Shown here: piece after piece, positions 42,495 through 51,936 of the stretch | Numbering within the stretch: position 1 is the first letter of the stretch | Layout: each line of letters opens with the position of its first letter | NCBI RefSeq assembly: GCF_008369125.1 | Contig: NZ_VOAY01000003.1 | Span: 372,001-436,000 of the forward strand | Source of the DNA: Allopusillimonas sp008369125 | Lineage (GTDB): Bacteria; Pseudomonadota; Gammaproteobacteria; Burkholderiales; Burkholderiaceae_B | DNA length: 64,000 nucleotides | Direction: 5' to 3' | Notes under the pieces: generated by a model | What the model saw: the letters and a program-made list of their open reading frames with translations, nothing else | Databases searched by the model: none | What the model was told of the DNA's origin: nothing | Translations under genes and position numbers: made by a program

Positions 42495-43412
42495 ATGCCA
42501 ATATATATGCTCAAGCGTTTGGGATTGTCAGTGCTGGTGGCGCTGACAGTTTCCATCATCGCCTATCTGTTGCTGCATTTATCTGGAGACCCAGCCATTG
42601 CGCTGGCCGGTGAGGGCGCGCGCCAGGCAGACATTGACATGATACGCAAGACTTACGGACTGGATCGGCCAGTGGTCGTCCAGTACGCTGATTGGCTCTG
42701 GCATATTGTGCGCGGAGATTTTGGCACCTCGGTCTATTTCAAGACCGAGGTCGGCCCGCTTATTCTGGAAAAGCTTGCAACAACCGTCAAGCTCGGGATC
42801 TTTGCACTGGCGTTTTCTCTGTTCATTTCGATTCCGCTGGGTGTATTGGCCGCTATTTATAAAAACTCATGGATAGACCGCCTGTGTCTGGCCGTGGCGG
42901 TATTGGGCCAGGCTCTGCCCAATTTTTTCTTTGCGCTGCTGCTCATTATGCTGTTGGCCGTCACGTGGCGCGTTCTGCCCGTTTCGGGCAGTGGTACATG
43001 GAAGCACTTCGTCATGCCCGCCATTGCCTTGGGCTACTACGTGGCACCTGCCTTTATGCGCCTTATCAGGGCCGGCATGATTGAGGTGCTGAGCGCCGAC
43101 TATATTCGTACGGCCCGGGCCAAAGGTTTGCCCGCCTCAAAGATTATCTTTAAACACGCCTTGCGCAATGCCATTGTGCCGGTCGTGGCCCTGGCGGCTG
43201 TCCAGTTGGGATACCTGCTTGGCGGATCAGTGGTCATCGAAACCATATTCGCGCTGGACGGGTTGGGCTATCTGGCCTACCAAAGCATCACCTTCAAGGA
43301 CTACCCGGTCATGCAATCCATTGTGCTGCTGCTATCAGTCATCTACGTAGTGCTGACGCTCGCTGCAGACCTGGCCAACGCATGGCTAGACCCTCGAATA
43401 CGGGTATCGTAA
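42495..43412 (+). CDS. Peptide-type ABC transporter permease (DppB family)
   Basis: This 305-residue inner-membrane permease with six helices has the family pattern MPIYMLKRLGLSVLVALTVS at the start. The EAA loop YIRTARAKGLPASKIIFKHALRNAIVP docks on the ATPase subunits. It follows the binding protein by 15 bp and precedes its partner permease by 3 bp. Confidence 0.95.
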   Translation: MPIYMLKRLGLSVLVALTVSIIAYLLLHLSGDPAIALAGEGARQADIDMIRKTYGLDRPVVVQYADWLWHIVRGDFGTSVYFKTEVGPLILEKLATTVKLGIFALAFSLFISIPLGVLAAIYKNSWIDRLCLAVAVLGQALPNFFFALLLIMLLAVTWRVLPVSGSGTWKHFVMPAIALGYYVAPAFMRLIRAGMIEVLSADYIRTARAKGLPASKIIFKHALRNAIVPVVALAAVQLGYLLGGSVVIETIFALDGLGYLAYQSITFKDYPVMQSIVLLLSVIYVVLTLAADLANAWLDPRIRVS

Positions 43413-43415
43413 TTT

Positions 43416-44327
43416 ATGGCCAGCCTACCTCCTGTTACCTCGCCAGCCACGCTTGAAGTATCGCCGGTATTTTATGGACGCCGCCCCCTATGGCGACGCG
43501 TGCTAGCCAACCGCGCCTTGTCTGTGGGTGGCGGACTGCTACTGCTGATTATCCTGCTTGCCTTGCTCGCCCCCTGGATTGCGCCCCATGATCCCTATAC
43601 ACAAGATCTGGCCTACCGGAACGTGCCGCCCTTCTGGTATGACAAGGGAACCTGGCTGCATCCACTAGGTACGGACCAATTGGGCAGAGACTATCTGTCA
43701 AGAATGCTGTTCGGGGCTCGCATCTCACTAACCATAGGCGCCAGTGTCGCATTGATTTCCGGGCTCATCGGCACATCCATGGGCCTGCTGGCCGGCTATT
43801 TCGGTGGCAAGACAGACATGGCGGTTTCCTTTCTGGTTACGACCCGCCTGGCCATGCCTGTAATCCTGGTTGCCTTGGCCACGGTGGCTATTTTGGGTGG
43901 CTCTCTTGGCGTCGTGATTGTGGTGTTGGGCCTGTTGAAATGGGATCGCTTCGCCGTCGTCATGCGCGGCGCGACGCAGCAGGTGCGCACGCAAGAATAT
44001 GTGGCGGCCGCTCAAGCCGCAGGGGCTTCTACATTGCGCATCATCATGACCGAGGTGTTGCCCAATGTCATTCCGCATCTTATCGTCATCGCCACGCTGG
44101 AAGCGGCCAGCGCGATCCTGCTCGAAGCGGCGCTGTCCTTTCTTGGCCTGGGTGTGCAACCACCTCTTCCTTCGTGGGGCCTGATGATTTCCGAGGCCAA
44201 GGCTTATATGTTCTTCTCCTTCTGGCTGATTGCCATTCCAGGGACTGCATTGGCCGTGCTCATTTTTGCCATCAACCTGGCGGGGGATGGTCTACATCAT
44301 TTTCTGACACCCGAGGAGCGTGCATGA
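43416..44327 (+). CDS. Peptide-type ABC transporter permease (DppC family)
   Basis: This 303-residue inner-membrane permease is the partner of the DppB-like subunit. It has the N-terminal helix RALSVGGGLLLLIILLALLAPW, the HPLGTDQLGRDYLSRMLFGAR motif and the docking loop TQEYVAAAQAAGASTLRIIMTEVLPN. The start is ATG 43416 (MASLPPV). The gene ends four bases inside the next one, so translation is coupled. Confidence 0.95.
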   Translation: MASLPPVTSPATLEVSPVFYGRRPLWRRVLANRALSVGGGLLLLIILLALLAPWIAPHDPYTQDLAYRNVPPFWYDKGTWLHPLGTDQLGRDYLSRMLFGARISLTIGASVALISGLIGTSMGLLAGYFGGKTDMAVSFLVTTRLAMPVILVALATVAILGGSLGVVIVVLGLLKWDRFAVVMRGATQQVRTQEYVAAAQAAGASTLRIIMTEVLPNVIPHLIVIATLEAASAILLEAALSFLGLGVQPPLPSWGLMISEAKAYMFFSFWLIAIPGTALAVLIFAINLAGDGLHHFLTPEERA

Positions 44328-45319
44328 CGTTGGGTAAAGACGATCCCGTATTGAGCGTGGAAGGACTTGAAGTGGATATCCCCACGACAGGCGGCATACT
44401 GCATGCCGTACGCGATATCTCATTTGAAGTCAGGCGAGGTGAAACGCTATGCCTGGTCGGTGAATCGGGTTGCGGCAAGTCACTGACCTCGCTGGCGCTC
44501 ATGGGTCTGCTGCCGCGCCAGGCAAAACGCACGACGCGACGCTTTATGTTTCAGGGGCTGGACATGAGCACTGCCAGCCAACGCCAAATCAATACGCTGC
44601 GCGGCAACAAGATGGCTATGATTTTCCAGGAGCCCATGACGGCGCTCAACCCCGCCTACACCATTGGCGACCAGCTGACGGAACACTATATCGTCCATCG
44701 CAAGGCGACTCAGACACAGGCGCGCGCCAGAGCGGTTGAACTGCTTGAAAAAGTCGGGATTGCTTCGGCTGCAAGCCGGCTGGGCCAGTATCCGCATCAA
44801 TTGTCAGGGGGTCTGCGCCAGCGTGTCATGATTGCAATGGCGTTAATGTGCGGGCCCGAGCTGTTAATCGCAGACGAGCCCAGCACGGCGCTGGATGTGA
44901 CCATTCAGGCGCAGATACTACGCCTGCTGGCAGACCTGCAGGCTGAACTAGGCATTGCGATGATACTAATCACCCACGACCTGGGCATCGTCGCCAGAAT
45001 AGCGGACCGCGTCGCCATTATGTACGCAGGAGAAATCGTGGAGGAAGGTGAAGCGGTCGATATCTTCAAACAACCTCACCACCCTTACACGCGTGGTCTC
45101 ATGAGCTGTATACCGGTGCCCGGCAAGACCGAGCCTGGCGGCAGGCTCGGCACCATCCCGGGCACCGTCCCCTCAATGGTCGGCCCCCAACATGGCTGCG
45201 CCTTTCGCGACCGCTGCAGTTATGTGCAGCCTCAATGCGCCAGCACCATTCCTATTCACAGCAACGCATCGGGCCAGCGCTGGCGGTGTATTCATGAGCA
45301 GTTGGAGACACTGACATGA
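44324..45319 (+). CDS. Peptide-type ABC transporter ATP-binding protein (DppD family)
   Basis: This 331-residue ATPase has the Walker A GESGCGKSL, signature LSGGLRQRVMIAMAL and Walker B LLIADEPSTALDV. A C-terminal oligopeptide-transporter extension follows, with CAFRDRCSYVQPQC near residues 288-301. That cysteine-rich tail is typical of DppD/OppD and may carry an iron-sulfur cluster. ATG 44324 overlaps the permease stop; a long frame from 43940 is antisense-like shadow and is rejected. Confidence 0.94.
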   Translation: MTLGKDDPVLSVEGLEVDIPTTGGILHAVRDISFEVRRGETLCLVGESGCGKSLTSLALMGLLPRQAKRTTRRFMFQGLDMSTASQRQINTLRGNKMAMIFQEPMTALNPAYTIGDQLTEHYIVHRKATQTQARARAVELLEKVGIASAASRLGQYPHQLSGGLRQRVMIAMALMCGPELLIADEPSTALDVTIQAQILRLLADLQAELGIAMILITHDLGIVARIADRVAIMYAGEIVEEGEAVDIFKQPHHPYTRGLMSCIPVPGKTEPGGRLGTIPGTVPSMVGPQHGCAFRDRCSYVQPQCASTIPIHSNASGQRWRCIHEQLETLT

Positions 45320-46293
45320 GCCCCATTCTTTCCACGCATGGCCTGATGCGCGAGTTTTCGATAGGTGGCGGCATGTTCAGGCCACGCAAGACACTGCATG
45401 CCGTAAACGGCGTCGATCTTTCGGTGAACCGCGGAGAAGTGCTGGGTATCGTGGGTGAGTCAGGCTGCGGAAAATCCACGCTGGCGCGCATGATGCTAGG
45501 CCTCATACCACCCACGCACGGCACCATGAAACTGGATGGAAAAGACATCGCCGGCATGAGCCGCCGAGCCATGTCCCGGCGTGTACAACCTGTATTTCAG
45601 GACCCCTATTCATCCTTGAACCCACGGCGCACGGTAGCGCAGATCGTCGCGCTCCCACTGGAAGTTCATGGCATAGGCACGCGTGACCAGCAACGCAGAC
45701 AGGTCATGGAAATGCTTGAACGCGTCGGGCTGAGTGCACGCCATGCCGGCAGTACACCGGGGCAATTATCTGGCGGACAGCGCCAGCGCGTGGCCATTGC
45801 ACGCGCTCTGGTCATGCGCCCTGACGTGGTCATTTGTGATGAACCGACCTCGGCACTGGATGTCTCCGTGCAGGCGCAGATCCTGAATCTATTGCTAGAC
45901 TTGCGCAAGCAGTTCGATCTGACCTATGTTTTTATCAGCCACAATCTGGCCGTGGTCGAGCACATCGCCACTCACGTTGCCGTGATGTACCTGGGGCAAG
46001 TCGTGGAGTACAACCTTACCCGCGAACTCTTCCGCGAACCCCGCCATCCCTACACGCAAGCACTGCTGGCTTCTGTACTGACACCCGAGACGGGCCAAGG
46101 CCTGCCTGACATCGGGCTCGGGCTGTCTTTTCCCGACCCTATCAATCCGCCCCCGGGTTGTACCTTCCATCCGCGCTGCCCGCAGCGCCTCGCTTATTGC
46201 GACCACGTGATACCCCAGCCTGTCACCCGGGACGGGGCCATGGTCGCGTGCCACCTATACCCTGAAACGATTGAAGAAGGACAACCGTCATGA
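45316..46293 (+). CDS. Peptide-type ABC transporter ATP-binding protein (DppF family)
   Basis: This 325-residue ATPase has the Walker A GESGCGKST, signature LSGGQRQRVAIARAL and Walker B VVICDEPTSALDV. Its C-terminal extension contains CTFHPRCPQRLAYC, the family cysteine cluster. It overlaps both neighbours by four bases, so the whole transporter and the following M20 peptidase are translated as one unit. Confidence 0.94.
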   Translation: MSPILSTHGLMREFSIGGGMFRPRKTLHAVNGVDLSVNRGEVLGIVGESGCGKSTLARMMLGLIPPTHGTMKLDGKDIAGMSRRAMSRRVQPVFQDPYSSLNPRRTVAQIVALPLEVHGIGTRDQQRRQVMEMLERVGLSARHAGSTPGQLSGGQRQRVAIARALVMRPDVVICDEPTSALDVSVQAQILNLLLDLRKQFDLTYVFISHNLAVVEHIATHVAVMYLGQVVEYNLTRELFREPRHPYTQALLASVLTPETGQGLPDIGLGLSFPDPINPPPGCTFHPRCPQRLAYCDHVIPQPVTRDGAMVACHLYPETIEEGQPS

Positions 46294-47672
46294 CCCGCGA
46301 ACGTGCCCTTTCCCAGGCTGGTGCCTGCTTTGATGCAGGAGAATTCAGGACGACGTTGGCACGGCGCATCGCCATGCCAACAGAAAGCCAGAACCCCCAG
46401 CGCAAACAAGTGCTTGCCGACTATCTGGAAGCGGAAATCAAACCTGCATTTGAATCCATGGGGTTTCGCTGCCAGACACTCACGCACCCCGACGCGCTTG
46501 CACCTTTTCTTTATGCTGAACGGTTAGAAGGAGAGGCCCTGCCGACTGCGCTGGGCTACGGCCATGGCGACGTCATTCGCGGGCTGGAGACAGAATGGAA
46601 GAATGGCCTGAGCCCGTGGGCACTGACCGAATCAGAAGGCATGTGGTTTGGCCGGGGCATCGCCGATAACAAAGGGCAGCACACGGTCAATATGGAGGCC
46701 CTACGCATCGTGCTGCAAACTCGGGGCAAGCTGGGCTTCAACGCCAAGTTTCTGATAGAAATGGGCGAGGAAACAGGCTCACCAGGCTTGCGTCAGATTT
46801 GCGCCGAGCACCGCGACATGCTTCAGGCCGACCTGCTGCTGGCTTCAGATGGGCCGCGCTTGAGCGCGCAACGCCCAACCATATTTCTCGGCTCTCGCGG
46901 CAGCGTCAATCTGGATCTGGTCATAGCCGCCCGCGAAGGAGGCCATCACTCCGGCAACTGGGGTGGTCTGATCTCCAACCCCGGTATCCAACTGGCCCAC
47001 GCCATCGCCAGCATTGTGTCCGCCAAAGGTCAAATTCGCATCCCGGAGTGGGTACCCCGAGAACTGCCCGATTCTGTTCGTCGTGCCCTGGCCGATTGCG
47101 AAGTGGACGGCGGTGAAAATGGACCAAGAATAGAGCCCGATTGGGGCGAGCCTGGCCTGTCGCCCGCCGAACGCGTTTTTGGCTGGTGTTCATTCGAGGT
47201 GCTGGCATTCAAGACCGGCAATCCCGACACGCCGGTCAACGCCATACCCCCTCGAGCCTGGGCACGCTGCCAGTTGCGATTCGTGGTGGGCATAGACCCT
47301 GACCAAATTCTGCCGGCCTTGAGGCGGCATCTGGACAGACAGGGATTCCCCATGGTGCGCATCGAATCCACGGGAGAGGACATGTTTCAGGCCACCCGCA
47401 TCGATCCCGATGACAAATGGGTAAAGTGGACGGCAGATTCACTGGAGCGCAGTACCGGCAAAAAGCCCGCAATTCTGCCAAATCTTGGCGGCTCGTTGCC
47501 CAACGATATCTTCACCGACGTGCTGGGCCTGCGCACTGTGTGGGTGCCACATTCCTATCCGGGTTGCTCGCAGCATGCACCCAATGAGCATTTGCCGCCT
47601 GCCGTGTTGCGTGAGGGCTTAGTGGGAATGACTGGCATTTACTGGGACCTGGGAGAAGGTGGGCCAGGTTAA
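46290..47672 (+). CDS. M20-family metallopeptidase
   Basis: This 460-residue zinc peptidase/deacetylase of the M20 (ArgE/DapE/carnosinase) family cleaves peptides or N-acyl amides. Metal and catalytic residues are His92 and Asp94 (GYGHGDV), Asp126 (GRGIADNKG) and Glu160-Glu161 (MGEETGSPG); a C-terminal His is in SQHAPNEHLPP. The start overlaps the last ATPase gene by four bases. Placement directly after a peptide-type importer suggests it processes the imported compound in the cytoplasm. Confidence 0.93.
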   Translation: MTRERALSQAGACFDAGEFRTTLARRIAMPTESQNPQRKQVLADYLEAEIKPAFESMGFRCQTLTHPDALAPFLYAERLEGEALPTALGYGHGDVIRGLETEWKNGLSPWALTESEGMWFGRGIADNKGQHTVNMEALRIVLQTRGKLGFNAKFLIEMGEETGSPGLRQICAEHRDMLQADLLLASDGPRLSAQRPTIFLGSRGSVNLDLVIAAREGGHHSGNWGGLISNPGIQLAHAIASIVSAKGQIRIPEWVPRELPDSVRRALADCEVDGGENGPRIEPDWGEPGLSPAERVFGWCSFEVLAFKTGNPDTPVNAIPPRAWARCQLRFVVGIDPDQILPALRRHLDRQGFPMVRIESTGEDMFQATRIDPDDKWVKWTADSLERSTGKKPAILPNLGGSLPNDIFTDVLGLRTVWVPHSYPGCSQHAPNEHLPPAVLREGLVGMTGIYWDLGEGGPG

Positions 47673-47759
47673 TTAGTACCCGCCGCTGCATACAAGGCAG
47701 CAATGAAATAAGGGCAATCCCTAGCGGCTAAAAATGCAATAATTGTTTACGCTTTGACC

Positions 47760-47783
47760 TTTGATGTTTGATCAAAGATCAAA
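47760..47783. promoter_or_regulatory. Palindromic operator abutting the GntR start codon
   Basis: A 24-bp near-perfect palindrome consists of TTTGAT, one base, TTTGATCAAA, one base and ATCAAA. Only one of 12 base pairs per half fails to match. It ends exactly before the GTG start codon. This is very probably an operator for the GntR regulator it precedes, giving autoregulation. Confidence 0.7.
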
Positions 47784-48461
47784 GTGACTTCCAACCCTGA
47801 CCTGACCTGCCTTGAACACACCCCTATCAACGAGGCCGTCTACCGCCGTCTGCGGGATCATCTTATGCGGGGAGACTACGCTGCGGGAGAGGTATTGGGC
47901 ATTCAGGAACTGGCCAACGCTTTCGGTACCAGTGCGATGCCTGTGCGTGAAGCCTTGCGTCGTCTGGCCGCGCAACGTGCCGTCGAACCCATGAAAAGCC
48001 GGTCGATGCAGGTGCCGATGATGTCCAGAGAACGCCTTGAGGACATTCGTCGTGCTCGCGTGTTGATTGAAGGCACGGTTACTGCATGGGCGGTTGAACA
48101 CATTACTGCCGACGAGCTCGATACCTTACGCGGTCTGGCTAGCCAGATCGGGCAATCTCTTTCTCGGGCAGACTCGATACGGGAAGGCCTGGAGCATAAC
48201 CAGCGTTTTCATTTCTTCATCTACAAGACAGCACGTTCGGACTCCATGCTGGCCACCATAGAAAGCCTCTGGCTGCAGTCTGGCCCCTATTTGCGCGCAA
48301 CGCGGCAGCTCATGCATTCTGAAGAACGTCCCATATCAGAATTTCATGCCGCCATCGTCGATGCGATCGCCCGTGGCGATGCACAGGCCGCACAGCAAGC
48401 CATGGCGAACGATGTCTGTTGGGCCTTCGACAAGCTTTGGGCTGCATGGCCGCCCCAGTAA
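47784..48461 (+). CDS. GntR-family regulator (FCD type)
   Basis: This 225-residue regulator has an N-terminal winged helix (about 15-75; VYRRLRDHLMRGDYAAGE, LANAFGTSAMPVREALRRLAAQ) and a C-terminal FCD ligand domain (about 80-210; RRARVLIEGTVTAWA). FCD domains use a metal with histidines to bind organic acids. The start is GTG 47784, directly after the palindrome, with no ribosome-binding site visible, so the message may be leaderless or the start may be otherwise. It heads the IlvD-LtnD-OtnI-DenD-TRAP operon and probably controls it in response to the substrate. Confidence 0.92.
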   Translation: MTSNPDLTCLEHTPINEAVYRRLRDHLMRGDYAAGEVLGIQELANAFGTSAMPVREALRRLAAQRAVEPMKSRSMQVPMMSRERLEDIRRARVLIEGTVTAWAVEHITADELDTLRGLASQIGQSLSRADSIREGLEHNQRFHFFIYKTARSDSMLATIESLWLQSGPYLRATRQLMHSEERPISEFHAAIVDAIARGDAQAAQQAMANDVCWAFDKLWAAWPPQ

Positions 48462-48500
48462 TCTCGACGCATATTCATTTGATTTATTCAGGAAACAGGC

Positions 48501-50213
48501 ATGACCCTTCATAAACACCGCTCCCGCATGGTCACCGATGGGCTCACGCGCGCACCCCATCGCGCATTTCTGCGAGGTACCGGTTTCGATGACGCTGCCA
48601 TGCAAAAATCCATAGTCGGTATTGTCAGCACGCAGGGCGATAACACGCCTTGCTCAATGGGGTTGACCCCGCAGGCTGATCGGGCACGTCTGGGCGTCGC
48701 CGCTGGCGGCGGGGTGCCCGTCTGTTTCTCCACCATCTCCGTATCAGACGGCACATCCATGAACCACAGTGGCATGCGCATGAGCCTGGTGTCGCGGGAA
48801 ACAATCGCGGATAGCGTGGAGATTGTGGTGCGGGCCCATGCGTATGATGGCTTGGTGGCTTTGGCCGGTTGCGACAAAACATTGCCGGCCATGATGATGG
48901 CGCTGGTTCGCGTTAATGTACCGGGCGTATTCCTTTACGGCGGTGCCACCCTGCCAGGCTTTGCGCTGGGTAAGCAAGTCACCATTCTTGACACCATTGA
49001 AGCCGTGGGCAGTGTTCAGCAGGGCGAAATGACGCGCGAGGATCTAAACCTTATGGAACGCAGCTGTCTGCCGTCCACGGGTTCCTGTCCGGGGCAATTC
49101 ACGGCCAACACCATGGCCATGGTGGGTGAAGCCTTGGGGTTGTCGATGCTGGGTTCCGCCATGCTGCCCAATGTGTATAGCGAACGGTTGTCTATCGCCC
49201 AGCGCGCAGGTGAGCAAGTGATGCGCACCATCGCAACGGGCGGCCCGCTGCCCCGCGATCTGGTCACGCGTGCCAGTCTGGAAAACGCCTGCGCTGCCGT
49301 CGCCGCCACAGGTGGTTCGACCAACGCCGCCCTGCATATCCCGGCGATTGCTCACGAAGCAGGCATTGCGTTCACGCTTGACGACGTTGCGCGCGTGTTC
49401 CAGCGCACACCTCTGATTGCGGATCTACAGCCTGGCGGGCGCTACCTGGCGCGGGATCTGCATGAGATAGGCGGCGTGCCGGTAGTGCTCAAGGCGCTGC
49501 TTGAGGGCGGCTATGTTGATGGCGACGTATTGACACTGGATGGACGCACATTGCGCGAGGCCCTGGCAGACGCCCCCGATCCTGACGGAGAGGTTGTGCG
49601 GCCGTGCTCGAAAGCAATCCATGCCTCAGGCGGCGTCACAGTGCTGAAAGGCAATCTCAGCCCTGAAGGTGCACTGCTCAAGATTGCCGGGCTCAAGTCG
49701 CTTAAATTCTCCGGCCCTGCCCGGGTGTTCGAAAACGAAGATGCCTGTATGAAGGCCGTTTCACAGCATGCCTACGAGCCGGGTGAGGTATTGGTCATTC
49801 GCAATGAAGGCCCCAAGGGTGGACCAGGAATGCGCGAGATGCTTAGCGTCACGGCAGCGCTGTATGGCCAGGGCATGGGCGAGAAAGTTGCCCTGCTGAC
49901 AGACGGACGTTTTTCCGGTGCCACCCGCGGGTTATGCATAGGCTATGTCGGACCGGAAGCCGCAGCAGGCGGCCCCATTGGCCTTATACAAAATGGGGAC
50001 ATCATCCACATCGATGCAGACGTTCAACGACTGGATGTCGAGCTGACCGATGAAGAGCTCGACCAGCGCAGGGCCAGCTACAAGCCGCCTCCTCGCGTCA
50101 GGCTGGCGGGTGCACTTGAAAAGTACGCCCTGCTGGTACGCCCCGCCCACACAGGCGCTGTCACGCACTCTGGCGCGGTAGACTGGCCCTACGAAACACC
50201 GGAGGCAGAATGA
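48501..50213 (+). CDS. IlvD/Edd-family dehydratase
   Basis: This 570-residue iron-sulfur dehydratase removes water from a 2,3-dihydroxy acid to give a 2-keto-3-deoxy acid. Three cysteines stand where cluster ligands are expected: Cys51 (GDNTPCSMG), Cys124 (AGCDKTLPA) and Cys196 (TGSCPGQFTANTM), the three-cysteine pattern of [2Fe-2S] members. Also seen is GRFSGATRGLCIGYVGPEAAAGGPI near residue 475. It could be IlvD itself, but its operon of sugar-acid enzymes and a TRAP importer favours a sugar-acid dehydratase. ATG 48501 follows AGGAAAC; it overlaps the next gene by four bases. Confidence 0.93.
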   Translation: MTLHKHRSRMVTDGLTRAPHRAFLRGTGFDDAAMQKSIVGIVSTQGDNTPCSMGLTPQADRARLGVAAGGGVPVCFSTISVSDGTSMNHSGMRMSLVSRETIADSVEIVVRAHAYDGLVALAGCDKTLPAMMMALVRVNVPGVFLYGGATLPGFALGKQVTILDTIEAVGSVQQGEMTREDLNLMERSCLPSTGSCPGQFTANTMAMVGEALGLSMLGSAMLPNVYSERLSIAQRAGEQVMRTIATGGPLPRDLVTRASLENACAAVAATGGSTNAALHIPAIAHEAGIAFTLDDVARVFQRTPLIADLQPGGRYLARDLHEIGGVPVVLKALLEGGYVDGDVLTLDGRTLREALADAPDPDGEVVRPCSKAIHASGGVTVLKGNLSPEGALLKIAGLKSLKFSGPARVFENEDACMKAVSQHAYEPGEVLVIRNEGPKGGPGMREMLSVTAALYGQGMGEKVALLTDGRFSGATRGLCIGYVGPEAAAGGPIGLIQNGDIIHIDADVQRLDVELTDEELDQRRASYKPPPRVRLAGALEKYALLVRPAHTGAVTHSGAVDWPYETPEAE

Positions 50214-51148
50214 GCGGCGTCGTTGGGTTTTGTGGCACAGGCCTTATGGGTGCACCTATGGTGCGCCGTCTGCTTGCGGCGGGCTATCGCGTGCGCGTGT
50301 GGAACCGCAGCCCTGAAAAGGCCCAGGCACTGGCGGCCGATGGTGCCATCGTCGTCGACTCGCCCCAGGCTGCGGCCCAGAACGCAGAAACTGTCTTTCT
50401 TTGCCTCACCGATGAAGCTGCCGTGGAAGCCACGGTATTTGGCGACAAGGGCATACAGAATGGGCTGGGCAGCTGGCTGGTCGACCATTCGAGCATATCG
50501 CCGGCCGCCACCCGCGTGTTTGCGACACGACTCGCGAAGCGCGGAGGCCGTCTATGGGTCGACGCGCCAGTGTCGGGTGGCGTTGCGGGCGCGTCTGCAG
50601 GTACCTTATCTATCATGGCAGGCGGCAGTGAGCAAGCCGTGCGAGCGACGACAGCACACATGCAGGCCTACGCGGGCCGCATCACGCATGTCGGCGAGAC
50701 AGGCGCCGGGCAGATCGCCAAGCTATGCAACCAGACCATCGTGGCTTCCACCATTAACGCCATCGCCGAAGCCGTTGCGCTCGCACAGAAAAGTGGCATT
50801 AATGCGTCCATTCTGAATACAGCGCTGGCTGGGGGCTGGGCCGATTCAGTTTTGCTGCAAACCTTTGTGCCACGCATGACGGGCCCCATCGATCGTCCTA
50901 TGGGCACGGTGTCCACCATGCTCAAAGATGTGGAAAACATCGCTAACCTGGCTGCTGAAAGTGGAGTCTCGCTGCGTGGCCTTGATGCCGTGCTGGCCAG
51001 TTTCCGTGAAGCGGCCAACCAAGGTTTGGGCAGTGCCGATCTGTCTGAAATAGTTCGTGTTGCCTGGCCGGACAAAGCAGGCGCATCAACGCAGCTCGAT
51101 GAGGCCACTCATCTCAATGTCACGAACAACCCAGGTGCCACACCATGA
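50210..51148 (+). CDS. Beta-hydroxyacid dehydrogenase (GarR/LtnD-like)
   Basis: This 312-residue NAD(P)-dependent enzyme of the 3-hydroxyisobutyrate / tartronate-semialdehyde reductase family has GFCGTGLMGAPMV at residues 6-18, the substrate motif DAPVSGGVAGASAGTLSIMAGG around 118-139 and the catalytic Lys171 (GAGQIAKLCNQ). LtnD, the L-threonate dehydrogenase of four-carbon acid catabolism, belongs to this family, and this gene neighbours OtnI- and DenD-like genes. A tartronate-semialdehyde reductase (GarR) is the main alternative. Confidence 0.9.
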   Translation: MSGVVGFCGTGLMGAPMVRRLLAAGYRVRVWNRSPEKAQALAADGAIVVDSPQAAAQNAETVFLCLTDEAAVEATVFGDKGIQNGLGSWLVDHSSISPAATRVFATRLAKRGGRLWVDAPVSGGVAGASAGTLSIMAGGSEQAVRATTAHMQAYAGRITHVGETGAGQIAKLCNQTIVASTINAIAEAVALAQKSGINASILNTALAGGWADSVLLQTFVPRMTGPIDRPMGTVSTMLKDVENIANLAAESGVSLRGLDAVLASFREAANQGLGSADLSEIVRVAWPDKAGASTQLDEATHLNVTNNPGATP

Positions 51149-51936
51149 AACTCGCTGCCAATCTCTCCCTGCTCTACCCCAACCTGCCCATTTCATCGCG
51201 TATGGCCTGCGCCGTGCGGGATGGCTTTGCGGGCGTGGAAATTCTGTTTCCGTATGACATCGAGGCAGATGAACTTGCCTATCAGCTAAGAAAGAAACGC
51301 CTGACGCTTGCGCTGATTAATACGCCACTAGGCCACAAGGGTGAAAAAGGGCTGGCTTGCTTGCCCGGCCGCGAGGCAGAGTTTATGCGGGCCTTGCGGC
51401 GAGCATTGGCAGTATGTGAGGCGACAGGCTGTCGCAGCCTTCATGTTATGGCAGGTATGGTCGAACCAGACGTCAACCGCACACAAGCCCGTCGCACACT
51501 GATCCACAACCTGCGACTGGCCGCTACGCTTGCTACAGAATTTGACGTGACCCTTACGCTTGAAGCCCTGAACCGCCACGATATGCCTGGCTATTTCTAC
51601 TATTTACCCGAGCAGGCCGCCGACATTATTCAGGCCGTTGACCACCCTTCAGTACGCCTGCAGTTTGATTTTTACCACAGCCAATGCGAGGGCCTGGACC
51701 TGCCGGCAGAGCTGGATAAACTGCTGCCACTGGTGCACCATGTGCAGTTCGCAAGCCCGTTGGGCCGACATGAACCCGACCTGTCTGACCCGCAAGTGCG
51801 AGCAGCCTTAAGCCTGCTGGCAAGCTCAGGCTACGACGGCTGGATTGGCTGTGAATACACGCCAATTATCGACGCCCAAACAGGTCTGGCGTGGCGCGAT
51901 GACTATTACGCACTGCTTGACGAAGCGCGGCCATGA
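51145..51936 (+). CDS. Hydroxypyruvate isomerase-family protein (OtnI-like)
   Basis: This 263-residue TIM-barrel isomerase of the hydroxypyruvate isomerase (Hyi)/OtnI family has conserved segments MKLAANLSLLYPNLPI, EALNRHDMPGYFYY (near residues 136-149), FDFYHSQC and HHVQFASPLGRHEP, with a closing GCEYTP. OtnI is the 2-oxo-tetronate isomerase of D-threonate/D-erythronate use. Its neighbours support that role, though hydroxypyruvate/tartronate-semialdehyde interconversion is possible. The start overlaps the previous gene by four bases. Confidence 0.9.
   Translation: MKLAANLSLLYPNLPISSRMACAVRDGFAGVEILFPYDIEADELAYQLRKKRLTLALINTPLGHKGEKGLACLPGREAEFMRALRRALAVCEATGCRSLHVMAGMVEPDVNRTQARRTLIHNLRLAATLATEFDVTLTLEALNRHDMPGYFYYLPEQAADIIQAVDHPSVRLQFDFYHSQCEGLDLPAELDKLLPLVHHVQFASPLGRHEPDLSDPQVRAALSLLASSGYDGWIGCEYTPIIDAQTGLAWRDDYYALLDEARP

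Noticed and set aside
43940..44323. N-terminal extension of about 128 residues on the DppD-like ATPase
   Set aside because: It lies wholly inside the dppC-like permease in another frame and has no ABC-ATPase sequence. The ATG at 44324 is in the usual place.
48501..50213. Calling the dehydratase ilvD
   Set aside because: The family matches, but the operon context points to sugar-acid catabolism, so the biosynthetic name is not supported.
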